Notes: generated by a model from the sequence alone, not told the origin. A stretch of 64,000 nucleotides of DNA from Mycolicibacter kumamotonensis (GCF_002086285.1 NZ_MVHU01000001.1:186001-250000), one strand, 5' to 3'; counted from the first letter of the stretch, positions 1-11,646 are shown. Numbers and translations: made by a program.

Positions 1-1788
1 CACCGGCTCATCAGCCAACAACCGACGACCCATCCCCGCCCAATGCGAACCCTGACCGGAAAACACGAACACCGGTCGGGCGCTTGAGGGTCGGATCCGC
101 GGCTCGGCGACGCCGGGGGCGCTCTCACCGGCGGCCAGCGCGGCCAACCCGGCGATGGCCGCGTCGCGGTCGCGGGCGCAGACTCCCGCGCTGTAGCGGA
201 AGCTGCTGCGGTGTTCGCGCAGGGTGTGGGCGACGTCGGCCAGGGGCACCTCGGCACCATCACCGGCCAACCACTGCGCCAACACCCCGGCAGTGGCCGC
301 AATCCGCGCCGGCGACTTACCCGAGACCACCAACGTGCTCACCACCGGCACCTCAGCAGACCCCGCAGACTCCGCCGACTCGACAACCGGAGCCTGCTCG
401 ACGATCACATGCGCATTAGTGCCCGACACCCCGAACGAGGACACCCCCGCCCGACGCGCACGAGACACCGCCGGCCACCCCATCGCCTGCGCCGCAATCT
501 CAAACTTCGACGCCCCCGCACCCGCATTCGGCGTCAACTGCGAAAAATTCAAATGCCGCGGAATGAACCCATGCTGCACCGCCAACACCGTCTTAATGAA
601 ACCCGCAACACCAGAAGCAGATTCAAGATGACCAAGATTGGTCTTGACCGACCCCAACACCAACGGCGCCGACGAACCCCGCTCACCGAACACCGCCGAC
701 AGCGCATCCAACTCGATCGGATCACCCAACGCCGTACCCGTACCATGCGCCTCGACATAATCGATATCGCCCGGCTCCAACCGCGCCGACGCCAACGCCG
801 CCCGCACCACCTTCTGCTGCGCCGGACCCGACGGCACCGTCTGACCCGACGACGGCCCATCCTGATTCACCGCCGAACCCCGCACCACCGCCAAAATCCG
901 GTCACCATCACGCTGGGCATCCGACAACCGCTTGAGCACCACCACCCCGGCACCCTCGGAACGCACATAACCGTCCGCGCCGGCGTCAAAGGTCTTGCAC
1001 TGCCCATCCGGCGCCAACATCCCCCACCGCGACGTCGCAATACTGTTCTGCGGGGTCAACATCAAATTCACCCCGGCGGCCAGCGCCTGATCCGACTCGC
1101 GGCGCCGCAAACTCGCACACGCCAAATGAATCGTCACCAACGACGACGAACACGCCGTATCCAACATGATCGCCGGACCATGCACACCCAAGAAATACGC
1201 CAACCGGCCGGCCGCGAAATTGGCGGCGTTACCGAAGGGGACGTAAGGATCGATTTCTGCGGGGCGGATACCGCCGACGATATTGAGGGCGTAGTCGTTG
1301 GTGGTCATGCCGACGAAAATGCCGGTCTGGGTGCCGCGGATCGCCTCCTTGGTGATCCCGGCATGCTCCAACGCCTCCCAGGCCACCTCCATCAACAACC
1401 GCTGCTGAGGATCCATCGCATCAGCCTCACGCGGCGAAATACCAAAAAACTCCGCATCAAACTCATCAGGCCGCCACGACGTCAAAAACCCGCCCTCACG
1501 AGAACAAATCGTCCCCGGCACCGAATGATCCGACGAATAAAACGCATCCGCATCCCAGCGCTCCGCCGGAACCCGAACAATCCCCGACCCCTCAGCACAC
1601 AACAACCGCCAAAAACCGGCCGGATCATCCACCCCACCAGGAAAACGACAACCCAAACCCACCACCGCGATCGGCTCAGTATCCCCGGCCTCAGCCACCG
1701 CCAACCGCGCCGTCAAATCATCAATCTTGCGCAACGCCTCAGCGACAATCGCCCGGCGGTCCGGCCCCCCGGCCGGTACACCATTCAT
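1..1788 (-). CDS. Type I polyketide synthase, PpsC-like, N-terminal part (3' end beyond window)
   Basis: The reading frame is open from 1788 down to the window edge (596 codons) and is the N-terminal part of a modular PKS. There is no N-terminal acyl carrier protein: a short docking-type helix (PDRRAIVAEALRKIDDLTARL) leads straight into a ketosynthase. The KS triad is visible as Cys213 in DTACSSS, His348 in EAHGTGT and His387 in NLGHLES. The acyltransferase has just begun at the edge (VFVFSGQGSHWAGMG). From memory the N-terminus resembles M. tuberculosis PpsC, which extends phthiocerol chains, far more than PpsA, Pks5 or Pks12. ATG 1788 lies 14 nt after a GGAGG; an in-frame TTG at 1797, 5 nt from the same GGAGG, is an alternative start. 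The gene lies about 40 nt downstream of the FAAL gene, so the two are probably one operon. AT specificity and module content cannot be read here. Confidence 0.9.
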   Translation of the reverse strand, partial: MNGVPAGGPDRRAIVAEALRKIDDLTARLAVAEAGDTEPIAVVGLGCRFPGGVDDPAGFWRLLCAEGSGIVRVPAERWDADAFYSSDHSVPGTICSREGGFLTSWRPDEFDAEFFGISPREADAMDPQQRLLMEVAWEALEHAGITKEAIRGTQTGIFVGMTTNDYALNIVGGIRPAEIDPYVPFGNAANFAAGRLAYFLGVHGPAIMLDTACSSSLVTIHLACASLRRRESDQALAAGVNLMLTPQNSIATSRWGMLAPDGQCKTFDAGADGYVRSEGAGVVVLKRLSDAQRDGDRILAVVRGSAVNQDGPSSGQTVPSGPAQQKVVRAALASARLEPGDIDYVEAHGTGTALGDPIELDALSAVFGERGSSAPLVLGSVKTNLGHLESASGVAGFIKTVLAVQHGFIPRHLNFSQLTPNAGAGASKFEIAAQAMGWPAVSRARRAGVSSFGVSGTNAHVIVEQAPVVESAESAGSAEVPVVSTLVVSGKSPARIAATAGVLAQWLAGDGAEVPLADVAHTLREHRSSFRYSAGVCARDRDAAIAGLAALAAGESAPGVAEPRIRPSSARPVFVFSGQGSHWAGMGRRLLADEPV

Positions 1789-1838
1789 CTCGCTCAACTC
1801 AACCTCCCCGAAAGCCGCGCGAGCAGCCCCTCATCGCT

Positions 1839-3599
1839 TCACACAGACCGAGCAGAAGCATCCAGTCGGTCGAATCCGTCCCGCTGGTACATCTCCACGC
1901 AGCTGGAGCGCCGGATCTTGCCGCTTGTCGTGATCGGAATGGCGCCCTGCGGCACCAGAACCAGATCGCCGATAGCCAGGCCGTGTGCCTTCGACAGCGC
2001 TGCCGTGACCTTCCGCCTCACCTCATTCAGCCTGCCCTGGACCTCCTCATCCGAGCCCCCCTTGTTCTTGAACTCGGCGATCGTAACAAGCTCCTCCGAC
2101 CGGCTGTTCGGGATGGAGACCGCGGCCACGCGACCGCCGGTTATCTCCTGGACGGTGGCCTCGATGTCGTCCGGGTAGTGGTTTTTCCCGTCGACGATCA
2201 GCAGGTCCTTGATCCGGCCGACGATGTAGAGCTCGCCACCGGAGATGACCCCGAGGTCGCCGGTCTTGAGCCAGGGCCCCTGCGGCGTACCCGGCGACGG
2301 GTCGACCAGCTTGCCGGAGAACGTCGCCTCGGTCGCCTGCTGGTTGTGCCAGTAACCCGCGGCGACGTTGGGACCGTATGCCCAGATCTCGCCGACCGTG
2401 CCCTCCGGGTTCTCCGTCTGGGTGTCCGGGTCCACGACGCGAACCGTGCAGGCGCGCGGCACACCGCAGCTGACCAGTTCGACGCCGCCTTCGGGCCCGC
2501 TGGGCTCCGCGGTGCCGTTCGCCAGCTTGGTGTAGTCGAAGCGCGCGGTCGGCGGCGGGTTGCCGGGGGTGTTCGAGGTCAGGTAGACGGTCGCCTCGGC
2601 CAGGCCGTAGCCGGGCCGCAGCGCCGCCGGGTTGAGGTTGAACTTGGCGAACCGCTCGACGAGCCGGCGCAGCGTCGCAGCGTGCACCCGTTCCGCACCG
2701 AACGCGAAGGTGTGAACATGTCCCAGGTCGAGCCCGGCCATGTCCTCGTCGGAGGTACGCCGCACCGCCAATTCGTAGGCGAAGTTCGGTACACCGGTGT
2801 AGGCGTTGGGATAGCTGGCCACCAGCTGCATCCAGCGGGCCGGCTTGGCCAGGAACGCCATCGGGCTGAAGATCACCGCCTGGTGGCCCCCCACCAGCGG
2901 GAAGATGATGCCGCACATCAGGCCGAGGTCGTGGTAGAAGGGCAGCCACGCCACCAGGGTGGTGTCGGCCGGCACGGTCTTGCCGACGTTCTCGAACGTG
3001 TCGGCGATCATCTGCCGCATGTTCTCGATCGCGTTGTGGTGCCCGACCATGACGCCGGCCGGGGTCCGGGTGGACCCCGACGTGTACTGCAGAAACGCCG
3101 TCTTGGTGTGCACTGTGGCGGCGGCGGGCGCCTCCAGCGGCTCGGAGTCGAGGTCCAACGCGTCCACCTCGATCACCACCGGCGGTGTACCGCCGAGGTC
3201 ACGGATCGAGTTGGCGATGTCGCCCACCGAGGCCGACGTGGTCAGGATCGCTGCCGGGGAACAGTCGCGCAGTGCTGCCGACACCCTCTCGTCGTGCGCA
3301 CCGAACATCGGCACCGGTAGCGGGACGGCGATCATGCCGGCCTCCAGCGCGCCGTAGAACCCGACGATGTACTCCATGCTCTGCGGGGCCAGCAGTGCCA
3401 CGCGGTCACCCGGGGATGCGCAGGTCGCCAGCTCGGCAGCAACCACCTGTGCGCGGTTGCGCAGCTGCGACCAGGTCACCGTCTCGCGGTAGCCGGCCGG
3501 GTCGACGTCGAAGTCGATGAAGGTGTACGCAGGCGCGTCCGGCTTTTCCCGGGCCCGGTCCGCCAACAAGGTCGGAATGTGCGATTGAGTAACCGGCAT
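1839..3599 (-). CDS. Fatty acyl-AMP ligase (FAAL, FadD26/FadD29 type)
   Basis: A 586-residue adenylate-forming enzyme that activates a fatty acid as acyl-AMP and hands it to a PKS rather than to CoA. The ATP-binding motif YTSGSTRTPAG is at about residues 172-182. The C-terminal hinge GRIKDLLIVDGKNHYPDDIE is typical of this superfamily, and overall similarity to FadD26 is strong from memory. ATG 3599 was chosen because AAGGAG lies about 10 nt upstream and MPVT matches the family N-terminus; the frame is open 14 codons further up. It is followed at about 40 nt by the PpsC-like PKS and preceded by tesA on the same strand, the same order as tesA-fadD26-pps in the M. tuberculosis phthiocerol locus. 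The acyl substrate is not evident. Confidence 0.9.
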   Translation of the reverse strand: MPVTQSHIPTLLADRAREKPDAPAYTFIDFDVDPAGYRETVTWSQLRNRAQVVAAELATCASPGDRVALLAPQSMEYIVGFYGALEAGMIAVPLPVPMFGAHDERVSAALRDCSPAAILTTSASVGDIANSIRDLGGTPPVVIEVDALDLDSEPLEAPAAATVHTKTAFLQYTSGSTRTPAGVMVGHHNAIENMRQMIADTFENVGKTVPADTTLVAWLPFYHDLGLMCGIIFPLVGGHQAVIFSPMAFLAKPARWMQLVASYPNAYTGVPNFAYELAVRRTSDEDMAGLDLGHVHTFAFGAERVHAATLRRLVERFAKFNLNPAALRPGYGLAEATVYLTSNTPGNPPPTARFDYTKLANGTAEPSGPEGGVELVSCGVPRACTVRVVDPDTQTENPEGTVGEIWAYGPNVAAGYWHNQQATEATFSGKLVDPSPGTPQGPWLKTGDLGVISGGELYIVGRIKDLLIVDGKNHYPDDIEATVQEITGGRVAAVSIPNSRSEELVTIAEFKNKGGSDEEVQGRLNEVRRKVTAALSKAHGLAIGDLVLVPQGAIPITTSGKIRRSSCVEMYQRDGFDRLDASARSV

Positions 3600-4186
3600 A
3601 GCGATGTTTTCTCCTTGTGCTGTCAGGTCCGCGGACCTCACCTGCCGAGTGGTTCGGCCCGGTCGAAAGTCATCAGGTTTGTGGTCCGAACTGACGATTT
3701 CGCTGCGCGATTGTCCTGCACAGCGGAGGTATGCAATTGGATTAGCGACATATGGTGGATTAGCGACATTTGGGTTGCTTCCCCCTGCGAAGTCAGGCCC
3801 GCGGGCAGCGTTGCCCCGGCCTGCTCAGCTGAGTGCTTCAGCCTGACCGGGGGCCGGTTGCCCGCCGCGCCGGCACAAGGTGGGGGCGGGTACATCCGGG
3901 CGCCGTGATCGCGTGGCCGACAGGGCCGGCGCGGGTGATTCGACCATCGACACGGGTACCCCTTCTGGATGTTTGGAACCTTCGCAAAAACGCCTTGGAC
4001 CCCGACATCCCAGGTGTTTCCCTCCCGCGGAGGCTACCACGTAGGCGCTGTTGACAGGGAATTTATGGCTGCCATACAGGGCCAACGCAGCAGATTCGGA
4101 ATGTTAACGCAGATGTTGTCCCCAGCACCAGGGGTCACACCGGCACCAACAGGTACTTCACAGAATTGGCGCCGCCGGGCCGAGTG
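3600..4186. other. Intergenic region upstream of the FAAL gene
   Basis: About 590 bases between tesA and the FAAL gene, AT-richer than its surroundings near 3680-3780. Small open frames on both strands (up to about 130 codons) have no recognisable domain and no convincing ribosome binding site. In M. tuberculosis the corresponding tesA-fadD26 interval holds a small hypothetical gene (Rv2929); no counterpart is recognised here. The only structured element seen is the tandem repeat at 3739-3774. The region probably carries the promoter for the FAAL-PKS operon. Confidence 0.5.
3739..3774. repeat. 18-bp tandem direct repeat upstream of the FAAL gene
   Basis: Two adjacent 18-bp units, GGATTAGCGACATATGGT and GGATTAGCGACATTTGGG, differ at two positions. 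They lie about 140-175 nt upstream of the FAAL start in an AT-richer stretch, a position and form compatible with a regulator site read as two direct half-sites. No known consensus is recognised. Confidence 0.6.
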
Positions 4187-4906
4187 TCATCCGCGGCAAT
4201 AGACCGCAAGTTTCTCCTCGATTTCGCCGACGAGTTCTGGCAGGTGATCGTTGAGATAAAAGTGGTGGCCGGGCGCGGTGAACGTCCGAACGCTGAACTC
4301 GGCGGTGGTGCGCTCGGCCCACGGGGCGACCTTCTCGGCGGTAGCGACGTCGTCCTCGTCTCCGCGGAAGGCGACGATCGGGCACGACACCCGGGCCTCG
4401 GGCGGGCAGTCGTAGTTCGCGATGGCCTTCAGCCCCCGCAGCGTCGGCAGGATCTTCGCCGCGAACTCCTCGTTCTCCAAAAACTCCGGATTGACTCCGG
4501 TCATCTGGCTTACCGCCTCGAGCAGCCCCCGGTCGGAGTCGCCGATGTTGTCATAACCCGCACGCCCCGGTGCGCCCGCTGCGGACAGGAACAGCGCCGC
4601 GACCGCCTTGCCGTCCGCCTCGAACCGACGGGCTACCTCGAATGCCAGCAGGGCGCCCATGCTGTGGCCGAAGAAGGCCGCCGGGCCGTCGGTGGGCGTG
4701 GGCAGCTTCTCACAGACCCGGTCGGCGAGATCTTCGATGCTGGTGAACGCACCGAGGTCGTGGTTACCGCCTTTGCCCGGGTACTGCACTCCGATGCGTT
4801 TGACATCGGTAACGAACGCTTTGGAGAACGGAATGTAGTACTGCGGCGATCCGCCGGCGTGCGGGAAGATGTAGAGCTTCGGCGTACGGTCAGTCACTCG
4901 GGACAC
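4187..4906 (-). CDS. tesA: Type II thioesterase, TesA-like
   Basis: A 239-residue alpha/beta-hydrolase of the type II thioesterase family, which releases or edits acyl chains on PKS carrier proteins. The nucleophile elbow is GHSMG with Ser82, a likely catalytic acid lies in RGDEDD (182-186), and the catalytic His is in GHHFYL (about 214-215). FPHAGGSPQYY near the N-terminus is the usual oxyanion-hole region. M. tuberculosis TesA, about 20 residues longer, works with the PpsA-E synthases. The listed GTG start is followed three codons later by a second GTG (4897) that has AGGG at a better distance, so the true start may be either. It begins 26 nt after the lipL-like stop, which suggests read-through from that gene, and is separated by 590 nt from the FAAL gene it probably serves. 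Confidence 0.87.
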   Translation of the reverse strand: MSRVTDRTPKLYIFPHAGGSPQYYIPFSKAFVTDVKRIGVQYPGKGGNHDLGAFTSIEDLADRVCEKLPTPTDGPAAFFGHSMGALLAFEVARRFEADGKAVAALFLSAAGAPGRAGYDNIGDSDRGLLEAVSQMTGVNPEFLENEEFAAKILPTLRGLKAIANYDCPPEARVSCPIVAFRGDEDDVATAEKVAPWAERTTAEFSVRTFTAPGHHFYLNDHLPELVGEIEEKLAVYCRG

Positions 4907-4932
4907 CCTAACGGGGCCGGCCGAGCCGGGTG

Positions 4933-6198
4933 CTATCCGGTCGCGGCATCCCGTTCGGCGAACGGCGCCCCGAGCCGCGGGACCGGGCTGTATCCGTTGC
5001 GGCGGGCCCCGGCGGCGCCCCGGCGGATCAGCGCGGCGGCGCCGACGAAGCCGGCGTGGTCGACCGCCAGGAACGGGGTCAGCAGCCGGTTGTGCACGAA
5101 GCCGATCGCGAGCCCACTGGCCGGATCAGCCCAACCCAGGGAGCCGCCCAACCCGATGTGGCCGAAGCCCGGCAGCGCCGATCCGAACGGAACCGCGTGG
5201 TAGCCCAGGTGGAACGCCAACGGAAACCCGACGGTCCGGTCCAGTTCCAAGCTGCGCCGACCGGTCAGGCCGCCCACCAGCCGGCGCGACAACAGCTGGG
5301 TACCGTCGATCCGCCCGCCGTTGGCCAGTGCGCCGTACAGCCGGGCCAAGCCGCGGGCGGTGGCCACCCCGTTGACGGCGGCAGCCTCGGTGTCCAGCAG
5401 CGGGATATCGCCGCGCAAGGTGCTCATCACACCGGGGAAGTAGATGGCGCCGAAGCCCCCGTACGGCAGCATCGCGGCCGCCCTGGACGCCAGCAGCTCC
5501 ACCGCCCGGTTGCGGCGGTTGCGCTGGGGCATGATGATCTCCGCGGCGACGGTCGGCGAATCCACCGGCGGACGACCCAGGTGCAGCCCGTCGGTGTCCA
5601 GCGGGTCGGCGAGCTCGGCGCGGAACAATTCGCGCATGCCGATGCCGGTGACCGCCCGGGCCAGCCCGGAGAGCAGCCAGCCGTAGGTCAACGCGTGATA
5701 GGCGGACTTGCCGAACTCGCGTCCCGGCGCCGCGGCGGCCATCCGCGCTTCCATCGTGACGTGGTCCAGTAGGTCTGCCCTGGTGGCGCCGTGCAGGTGG
5801 GTCAGCCCGACCCGGTGGCCCAGCAGCTGCCGGACGGTGATCGCGGCCTTGCCGTTGGCGCCGAACTCCGGCCAGTACTGCGCCACCGGGGCGTCGTAGT
5901 CGATGAGACCGCGGTCGACCAACCGATGGATGACCGTCGACGCCGCGCCTTTGGTCGCCGAGAACACCATGGCGCCGGTGTCGGCCGACCACGGCACCCG
6001 GCCCGCCCGGTCCGACCACCCGGTCCACACGTCGACGACGGGTTTGCCGTCCAGGTAGACGGCCAGCGCCCCGCCGCCGTAGCGGCGGCCGGGGAACATC
6101 GCGGCGAAAGCACGCACGGCCCAGGCGAAGTTCGGATCTGCCATGCCATGCACGTTCGCCGGAAGCGCCGTCTGGCGAGCGTCGGGATACTGCATCAT
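4933..6198 (-). CDS. lipL: Serine beta-lactamase-like esterase/lipase (LipL family)
   Basis: A 421-residue member of the class C beta-lactamase / DD-peptidase fold used by mycobacterial LipL-type esterases. The active-site SxxK is FSATKG (Ser80, Lys83); the second motif is around Tyr167 (AYHALTYGW) and a third, GFGHIGLGGS, lies near the C-terminus. The family hydrolyses short-chain esters and sometimes beta-lactams. No signal peptide is evident. The length fits Rv1497 (LipL), which also follows meaB in M. tuberculosis; here the gap to meaB is 66 nt. The tesA-like gene follows 26 nt downstream, so lipL marks the junction between the conserved mut block and the PKS block. Confidence 0.85.
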   Translation of the reverse strand: MMQYPDARQTALPANVHGMADPNFAWAVRAFAAMFPGRRYGGGALAVYLDGKPVVDVWTGWSDRAGRVPWSADTGAMVFSATKGAASTVIHRLVDRGLIDYDAPVAQYWPEFGANGKAAITVRQLLGHRVGLTHLHGATRADLLDHVTMEARMAAAAPGREFGKSAYHALTYGWLLSGLARAVTGIGMRELFRAELADPLDTDGLHLGRPPVDSPTVAAEIIMPQRNRRNRAVELLASRAAAMLPYGGFGAIYFPGVMSTLRGDIPLLDTEAAAVNGVATARGLARLYGALANGGRIDGTQLLSRRLVGGLTGRRSLELDRTVGFPLAFHLGYHAVPFGSALPGFGHIGLGGSLGWADPASGLAIGFVHNRLLTPFLAVDHAGFVGAAALIRRGAAGARRNGYSPVPRLGAPFAERDAATG

Positions 6199-6264
6199 GA
6201 CTGGAATCTACCCCGCGACCGGCACACATAAGTTGTGTTATTAGATTGCGTCGGCCGCAGAGTC

Positions 6265-7254
6265 CTAGTTCCAGATGGCCTCGAGGATTCGCTGGGCGGC
6301 CAGCGCGGGAGTCAGTTCACCGCTGAGCACCTGCTGTTCCACCTCGGCGCGCACCCGGCGCACCGACGGATCCGACAGCGCCCGCTCCAGCACCGCATCC
6401 TGCACCAGCTGGCGGGTCCAGTCCACCTGCTGCGCACGGCGCCGGTTCTCGAACTCACCGGCGTCGATCAGGGTCTGCCGATGCCGCTCGACGGTGTCCC
6501 AGAATTCCGCCAGCCCGGTGCCCTCGATGGCACTCATCGTCAAGACCGGTGGCCGCCAAAGGGTTTCACGGGGATAGATGAGCCGTATCGCGGTCAACAG
6601 CTCCCGTGCGGCCATCCGCGCCTCGGCGAGGTGTTCGCCGTCGGCCTTGTTGACCACCACGACGTCGGCCAGCTCCAGCACGCCTTTCTTGATGCCTTGC
6701 AACTGGTCTCCGGTGCGGGCCAAGGTCAAGAAGACGAAGGTGTCGACCATGTTGGCCACCGTCACCTCGGACTGCCCGACGCCGACGGTCTCGATCAGGA
6801 TCACGTCGAAGCCGGCAGCCTCGAGCAGCACCACCGTCTCGCGGGTGGCCTTGGCGACCCCGCCCAGGGTGCCCGATGTCGGCGAGGGACGGATGTAGGC
6901 GTCGGGGTGCGCGGCCAGCCGCTGCATGCGGGTCTTGTCACCCAGGATCGAGCCCCCGGTGCGGGTCGACGACGGGTCGACGGCCAGCACCGCCACCCGG
7001 TGCCCGTGTTCGATGAGGTGCATTCCGAGCGCCTCGATGGTGGTCGACTTGCCCACGCCCGGGACGCCGGTGATACCGACCCGTCGGGCCCCGCCGGCGT
7101 GCGGAAGCAACGCCAGCAGCAGCTCCTGGGCCTGTTGGCGGTGGTCGGCGCGGGTCGACTCCACGAGGGTGATGGCCCGCGGCAGCACCGACCGATCCCC
7201 GGAGCGCACCGCCGCCGCCAACTCGGTGACGGTGTCGGACACGTTGTCGGCCAT
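6265..7254 (-). CDS. meaB: Methylmalonyl-CoA mutase-associated GTPase MeaB
   Basis: A 329-residue G3E-family P-loop GTPase. It protects methylmalonyl-CoA mutase from inactivation and gates cobalamin delivery. The P-loop GVPGVGKST lies at residues 63-71, followed by VDPSS, the switch region ETVGVGQSE and the base-recognition motif VNKADG. The ATG (7254-7252) directly abuts the TAG stop of mutB with no intervening base, so the pair is translationally linked. In M. tuberculosis the mazEF4 pair sits between mutB and meaB; it is absent here. The chaperone role follows from the family and this context. Confidence 0.95.
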   Translation of the reverse strand: MADNVSDTVTELAAAVRSGDRSVLPRAITLVESTRADHRQQAQELLLALLPHAGGARRVGITGVPGVGKSTTIEALGMHLIEHGHRVAVLAVDPSSTRTGGSILGDKTRMQRLAAHPDAYIRPSPTSGTLGGVAKATRETVVLLEAAGFDVILIETVGVGQSEVTVANMVDTFVFLTLARTGDQLQGIKKGVLELADVVVVNKADGEHLAEARMAARELLTAIRLIYPRETLWRPPVLTMSAIEGTGLAEFWDTVERHRQTLIDAGEFENRRRAQQVDWTRQLVQDAVLERALSDPSVRRVRAEVEQQVLSGELTPALAAQRILEAIWN

Positions 7255-9555
<2,301 letters not shown>

Positions 9556-9560
9556 GGCTC

Positions 9561-11480
9561 TCAAGCCCCCAATCGGGTAAGTAAGTCCGACAACGCCTGC
9601 ACCGCATCGATTTTCATCGTCAGGTACTCGTCCGGCTTCGGATCGGTGTCGGCGTTACCAGCCAGTGCCTTGGCCGGCCCCGCCAGGTAAACCCGGTCGA
9701 CGCCGGCGGCGCGCGCCGCCCCGATCACCGCGGCCGCTTCCGCGCCGTAGCGGGCATCGCTGCCGCACAGCACCGCCACGCCCGGCGAGCCGGCGTCGGC
9801 GACGGCGGCGGCCACCCGCTTGGCGTCCACCGTCCCGGGGTTGATCACCGCGATGCCGCCGGAGGCCAGCAGGTTGGCGGCGAACGTGGCCCGAATGTTG
9901 TGTTCGGCCATCGGTCCCAGCGGCAGCAGCAACACCTGCGGTCGCGCACCGGTGCGCGCCACGTAGGCGTCGGAGCGGTCCCGCAGCTCCTCGAACTGCG
10001 CCGCGTAACGCCGAACGCCGGCCGGGGCATGCTGCGTCGCGGACGGCGGCAGCGGCGGCTCATCGAGGTTCGGGTACTCGTTGACCCCGGTGATCGCGTT
10101 GCGGCGGTGCGCGATGTCGTCGGCGCGGGCGGCGGCGACCGCGGCGATCCGTTCGGCGAGGTGCTCGCGGGCGGCCTCGAAACCACCGAGCGCTGCACGC
10201 TTTTCGAGCTCCTGGAACTGCCGCCACGCCTGCTGCGCCAGCTGCTCGGTGAGGTCTTCGACGAACCACGATCCGCCGGCCGGGTCCAGCACCTGGCCCA
10301 GGTGCGACTCCTCCAGCAGCAGCAGCTGGGTGTTGCGCGCGATGCGCCGGGCGAAGCCGGCCGAGGTGCCAGGCTGGCCACCCGCGATCGCGGCGTCGAA
10401 CGGCCACACCAGCACGGTGTCCGCCCCGCCCACCCCGGCTCCGAAGGCGGCCAGCGTGGTGCGCAGCATGTTCACCCACGGGTCGCGCTGCGTCATCATC
10501 GCCAGCGAGGTCTCGGCGTGGACGATGGCGGCGCCGGCTTCCGGTGCCCCGGCCACCTCGGTGACCCGCGCCCAGAGCTGGCGCACCGCCCGGATCTTGG
10601 CGATCGTCATGAATTGGTCGTCGTCGGCGGCGATCCGGAAGCTGATCTGGCGAGCGGCGCCGGCGACGCTCAGGCCGGCGTCGGTGAGCAGCCGCAAGTA
10701 GGCCACGGCCACGGCCAGCGCACCGGCCAGCTCTTCGACCGCCCCGGCGCCCAGGTTGTGCAACGCGGGGCCGTTGACGGCGATCGCCCGCACACCGCGC
10801 TGACCGGCGGCACGCGAGGCTGCGGCGATCACCTCGTCGATGGCCGGGGCAGGCCGGCCTGCCAACGGCGCGGTCAGCGGGTCGGCGCCCAGATCCACCG
10901 ACAGGTTGGCCCGGTTGTCCGGGTCGAGGCCGTCGACCAGCCCCAGCATCACCTCGGCGACGGTGGTGTAGTCACCGTGCCCCGCTCCGTCGAGCAGCAC
11001 CGGAACCAGTTCCAGGTAGACATCGTCGAAGACGCGCCGCAGCTCACCGGCCGGCACTCCGCCGTCCCCGACCCGCAGGACCAGTGCGCTGACCCCTTCG
11101 GTCAGCGCACCCAGCACAGCGCCGTTGATGTCCGCGCCGCTCTGCGAGGCCGACACCACACCGCTAGCCGGGAAGACCTCGGCGACCTTCCAGCCGGTGT
11201 TGACGTCGCGCAGGGCGTCGGCGCCACGCACGTAGGGCCAGCTGCCCGGCAGCGGCGGCTCCGGCAGCGCGTCGAAGGCGGTGTAGAGCGCCCGGATCGC
11301 GAAACCGTCCGGTCCCTGCACCGGGGTGTCCAACAGCCGCTCGGGCTCACCACCGGTCTCTGCCTCGATATCGGCTGGCTCACGGCGCGCGCTCTTGGCC
11401 AGCACCCCGGCCACCGCGGCGCGCCAGCGGGCGCGGGCCTGCTCCGGGCCGGCGGGTTCGGCGGACACGTCGATTGACAC
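9561..11480 (-). CDS. mutA: Methylmalonyl-CoA mutase, small subunit
   Basis: A 639-residue subunit homologous to MutB that supports the heterodimer. Where MutB has the cobalamin-binding DxHxxG, this protein has [14 protein letters not shown], so it is expected not to bind B12, as is usual for the small subunit. The start is GTG 11480 with GGAG 6 nt upstream. It heads the mutA-mutB-meaB series. A perfect 12-bp palindrome, TACTCATGAGTA, lies 17-28 nt upstream and may be an operator. Confidence 0.95.
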   Translation of the reverse strand: MSIDVSAEPAGPEQARARWRAAVAGVLAKSARREPADIEAETGGEPERLLDTPVQGPDGFAIRALYTAFDALPEPPLPGSWPYVRGADALRDVNTGWKVAEVFPASGVVSASQSGADINGAVLGALTEGVSALVLRVGDGGVPAGELRRVFDDVYLELVPVLLDGAGHGDYTTVAEVMLGLVDGLDPDNRANLSVDLGADPLTAPLAGRPAPAIDEVIAAASRAAGQRGVRAIAVNGPALHNLGAGAVEELAGALAVAVAYLRLLTDAGLSVAGAARQISFRIAADDDQFMTIAKIRAVRQLWARVTEVAGAPEAGAAIVHAETSLAMMTQRDPWVNMLRTTLAAFGAGVGGADTVLVWPFDAAIAGGQPGTSAGFARRIARNTQLLLLEESHLGQVLDPAGGSWFVEDLTEQLAQQAWRQFQELEKRAALGGFEAAREHLAERIAAVAAARADDIAHRRNAITGVNEYPNLDEPPLPPSATQHAPAGVRRYAAQFEELRDRSDAYVARTGARPQVLLLPLGPMAEHNIRATFAANLLASGGIAVINPGTVDAKRVAAAVADAGSPGVAVLCGSDARYGAEAAAVIGAARAAGVDRVYLAGPAKALAGNADTDPKPDEYLTMKIDAVQALSDLLTRLGA

Positions 11481-11496
11481 CGGCGGCTCCTATGGT

Positions 11497-11508
11497 TACT
11501 CATGAGTA
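11497..11508. promoter_or_regulatory. Palindrome in the mutA leader (candidate operator)
   Basis: The sequence TACTCATGAGTA is a perfect 12-bp inverted repeat just upstream of the mutA ribosome binding site, where a bound TetR- or GntR-type repressor could block transcription. No specific regulator is identified by the sequence; the role is inferred from position and symmetry. Confidence 0.4.
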
Positions 11509-11631
11509 GCAGATCGATCGCTACCCGACACGTGTTAACCAGGCTAAATGATGGCGATCGGTGGGAGCGGCGGAGGTGTGCCCAGCGAAGAAACACCCGC
11601 TGTGCGACGCAACGCGTTAACCATCGGCCCG

Positions 11632-11646
11632 TACGCTGAGCCCGTG
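11632..11646 (+). promoter_or_regulatory. Leaderless promoter for the VTT-domain gene
   Basis: A -10 element TACGCT (11632-11637) is followed by 6 nt and then the GTG at 11644. There is no Shine-Dalgarno sequence. This spacing puts the transcription start at or next to the start codon, the usual leaderless arrangement in mycobacteria, and it fixes the start of the downstream gene. Confidence 0.6.

Noticed and set aside
211..2178. 655-codon plus-strand frame
   Set aside because: It is the complement of the PKS start and the end of the FAAL gene; the product is a low-complexity Arg/His/Pro string with no domain.
3638..4085. Small minus-strand frames (85 and 86 codons) in the gap upstream of the FAAL gene, a possible Rv2929 counterpart
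   Set aside because: No ribosome binding site, no domain, one contains the tandem repeat; no evidence of coding.
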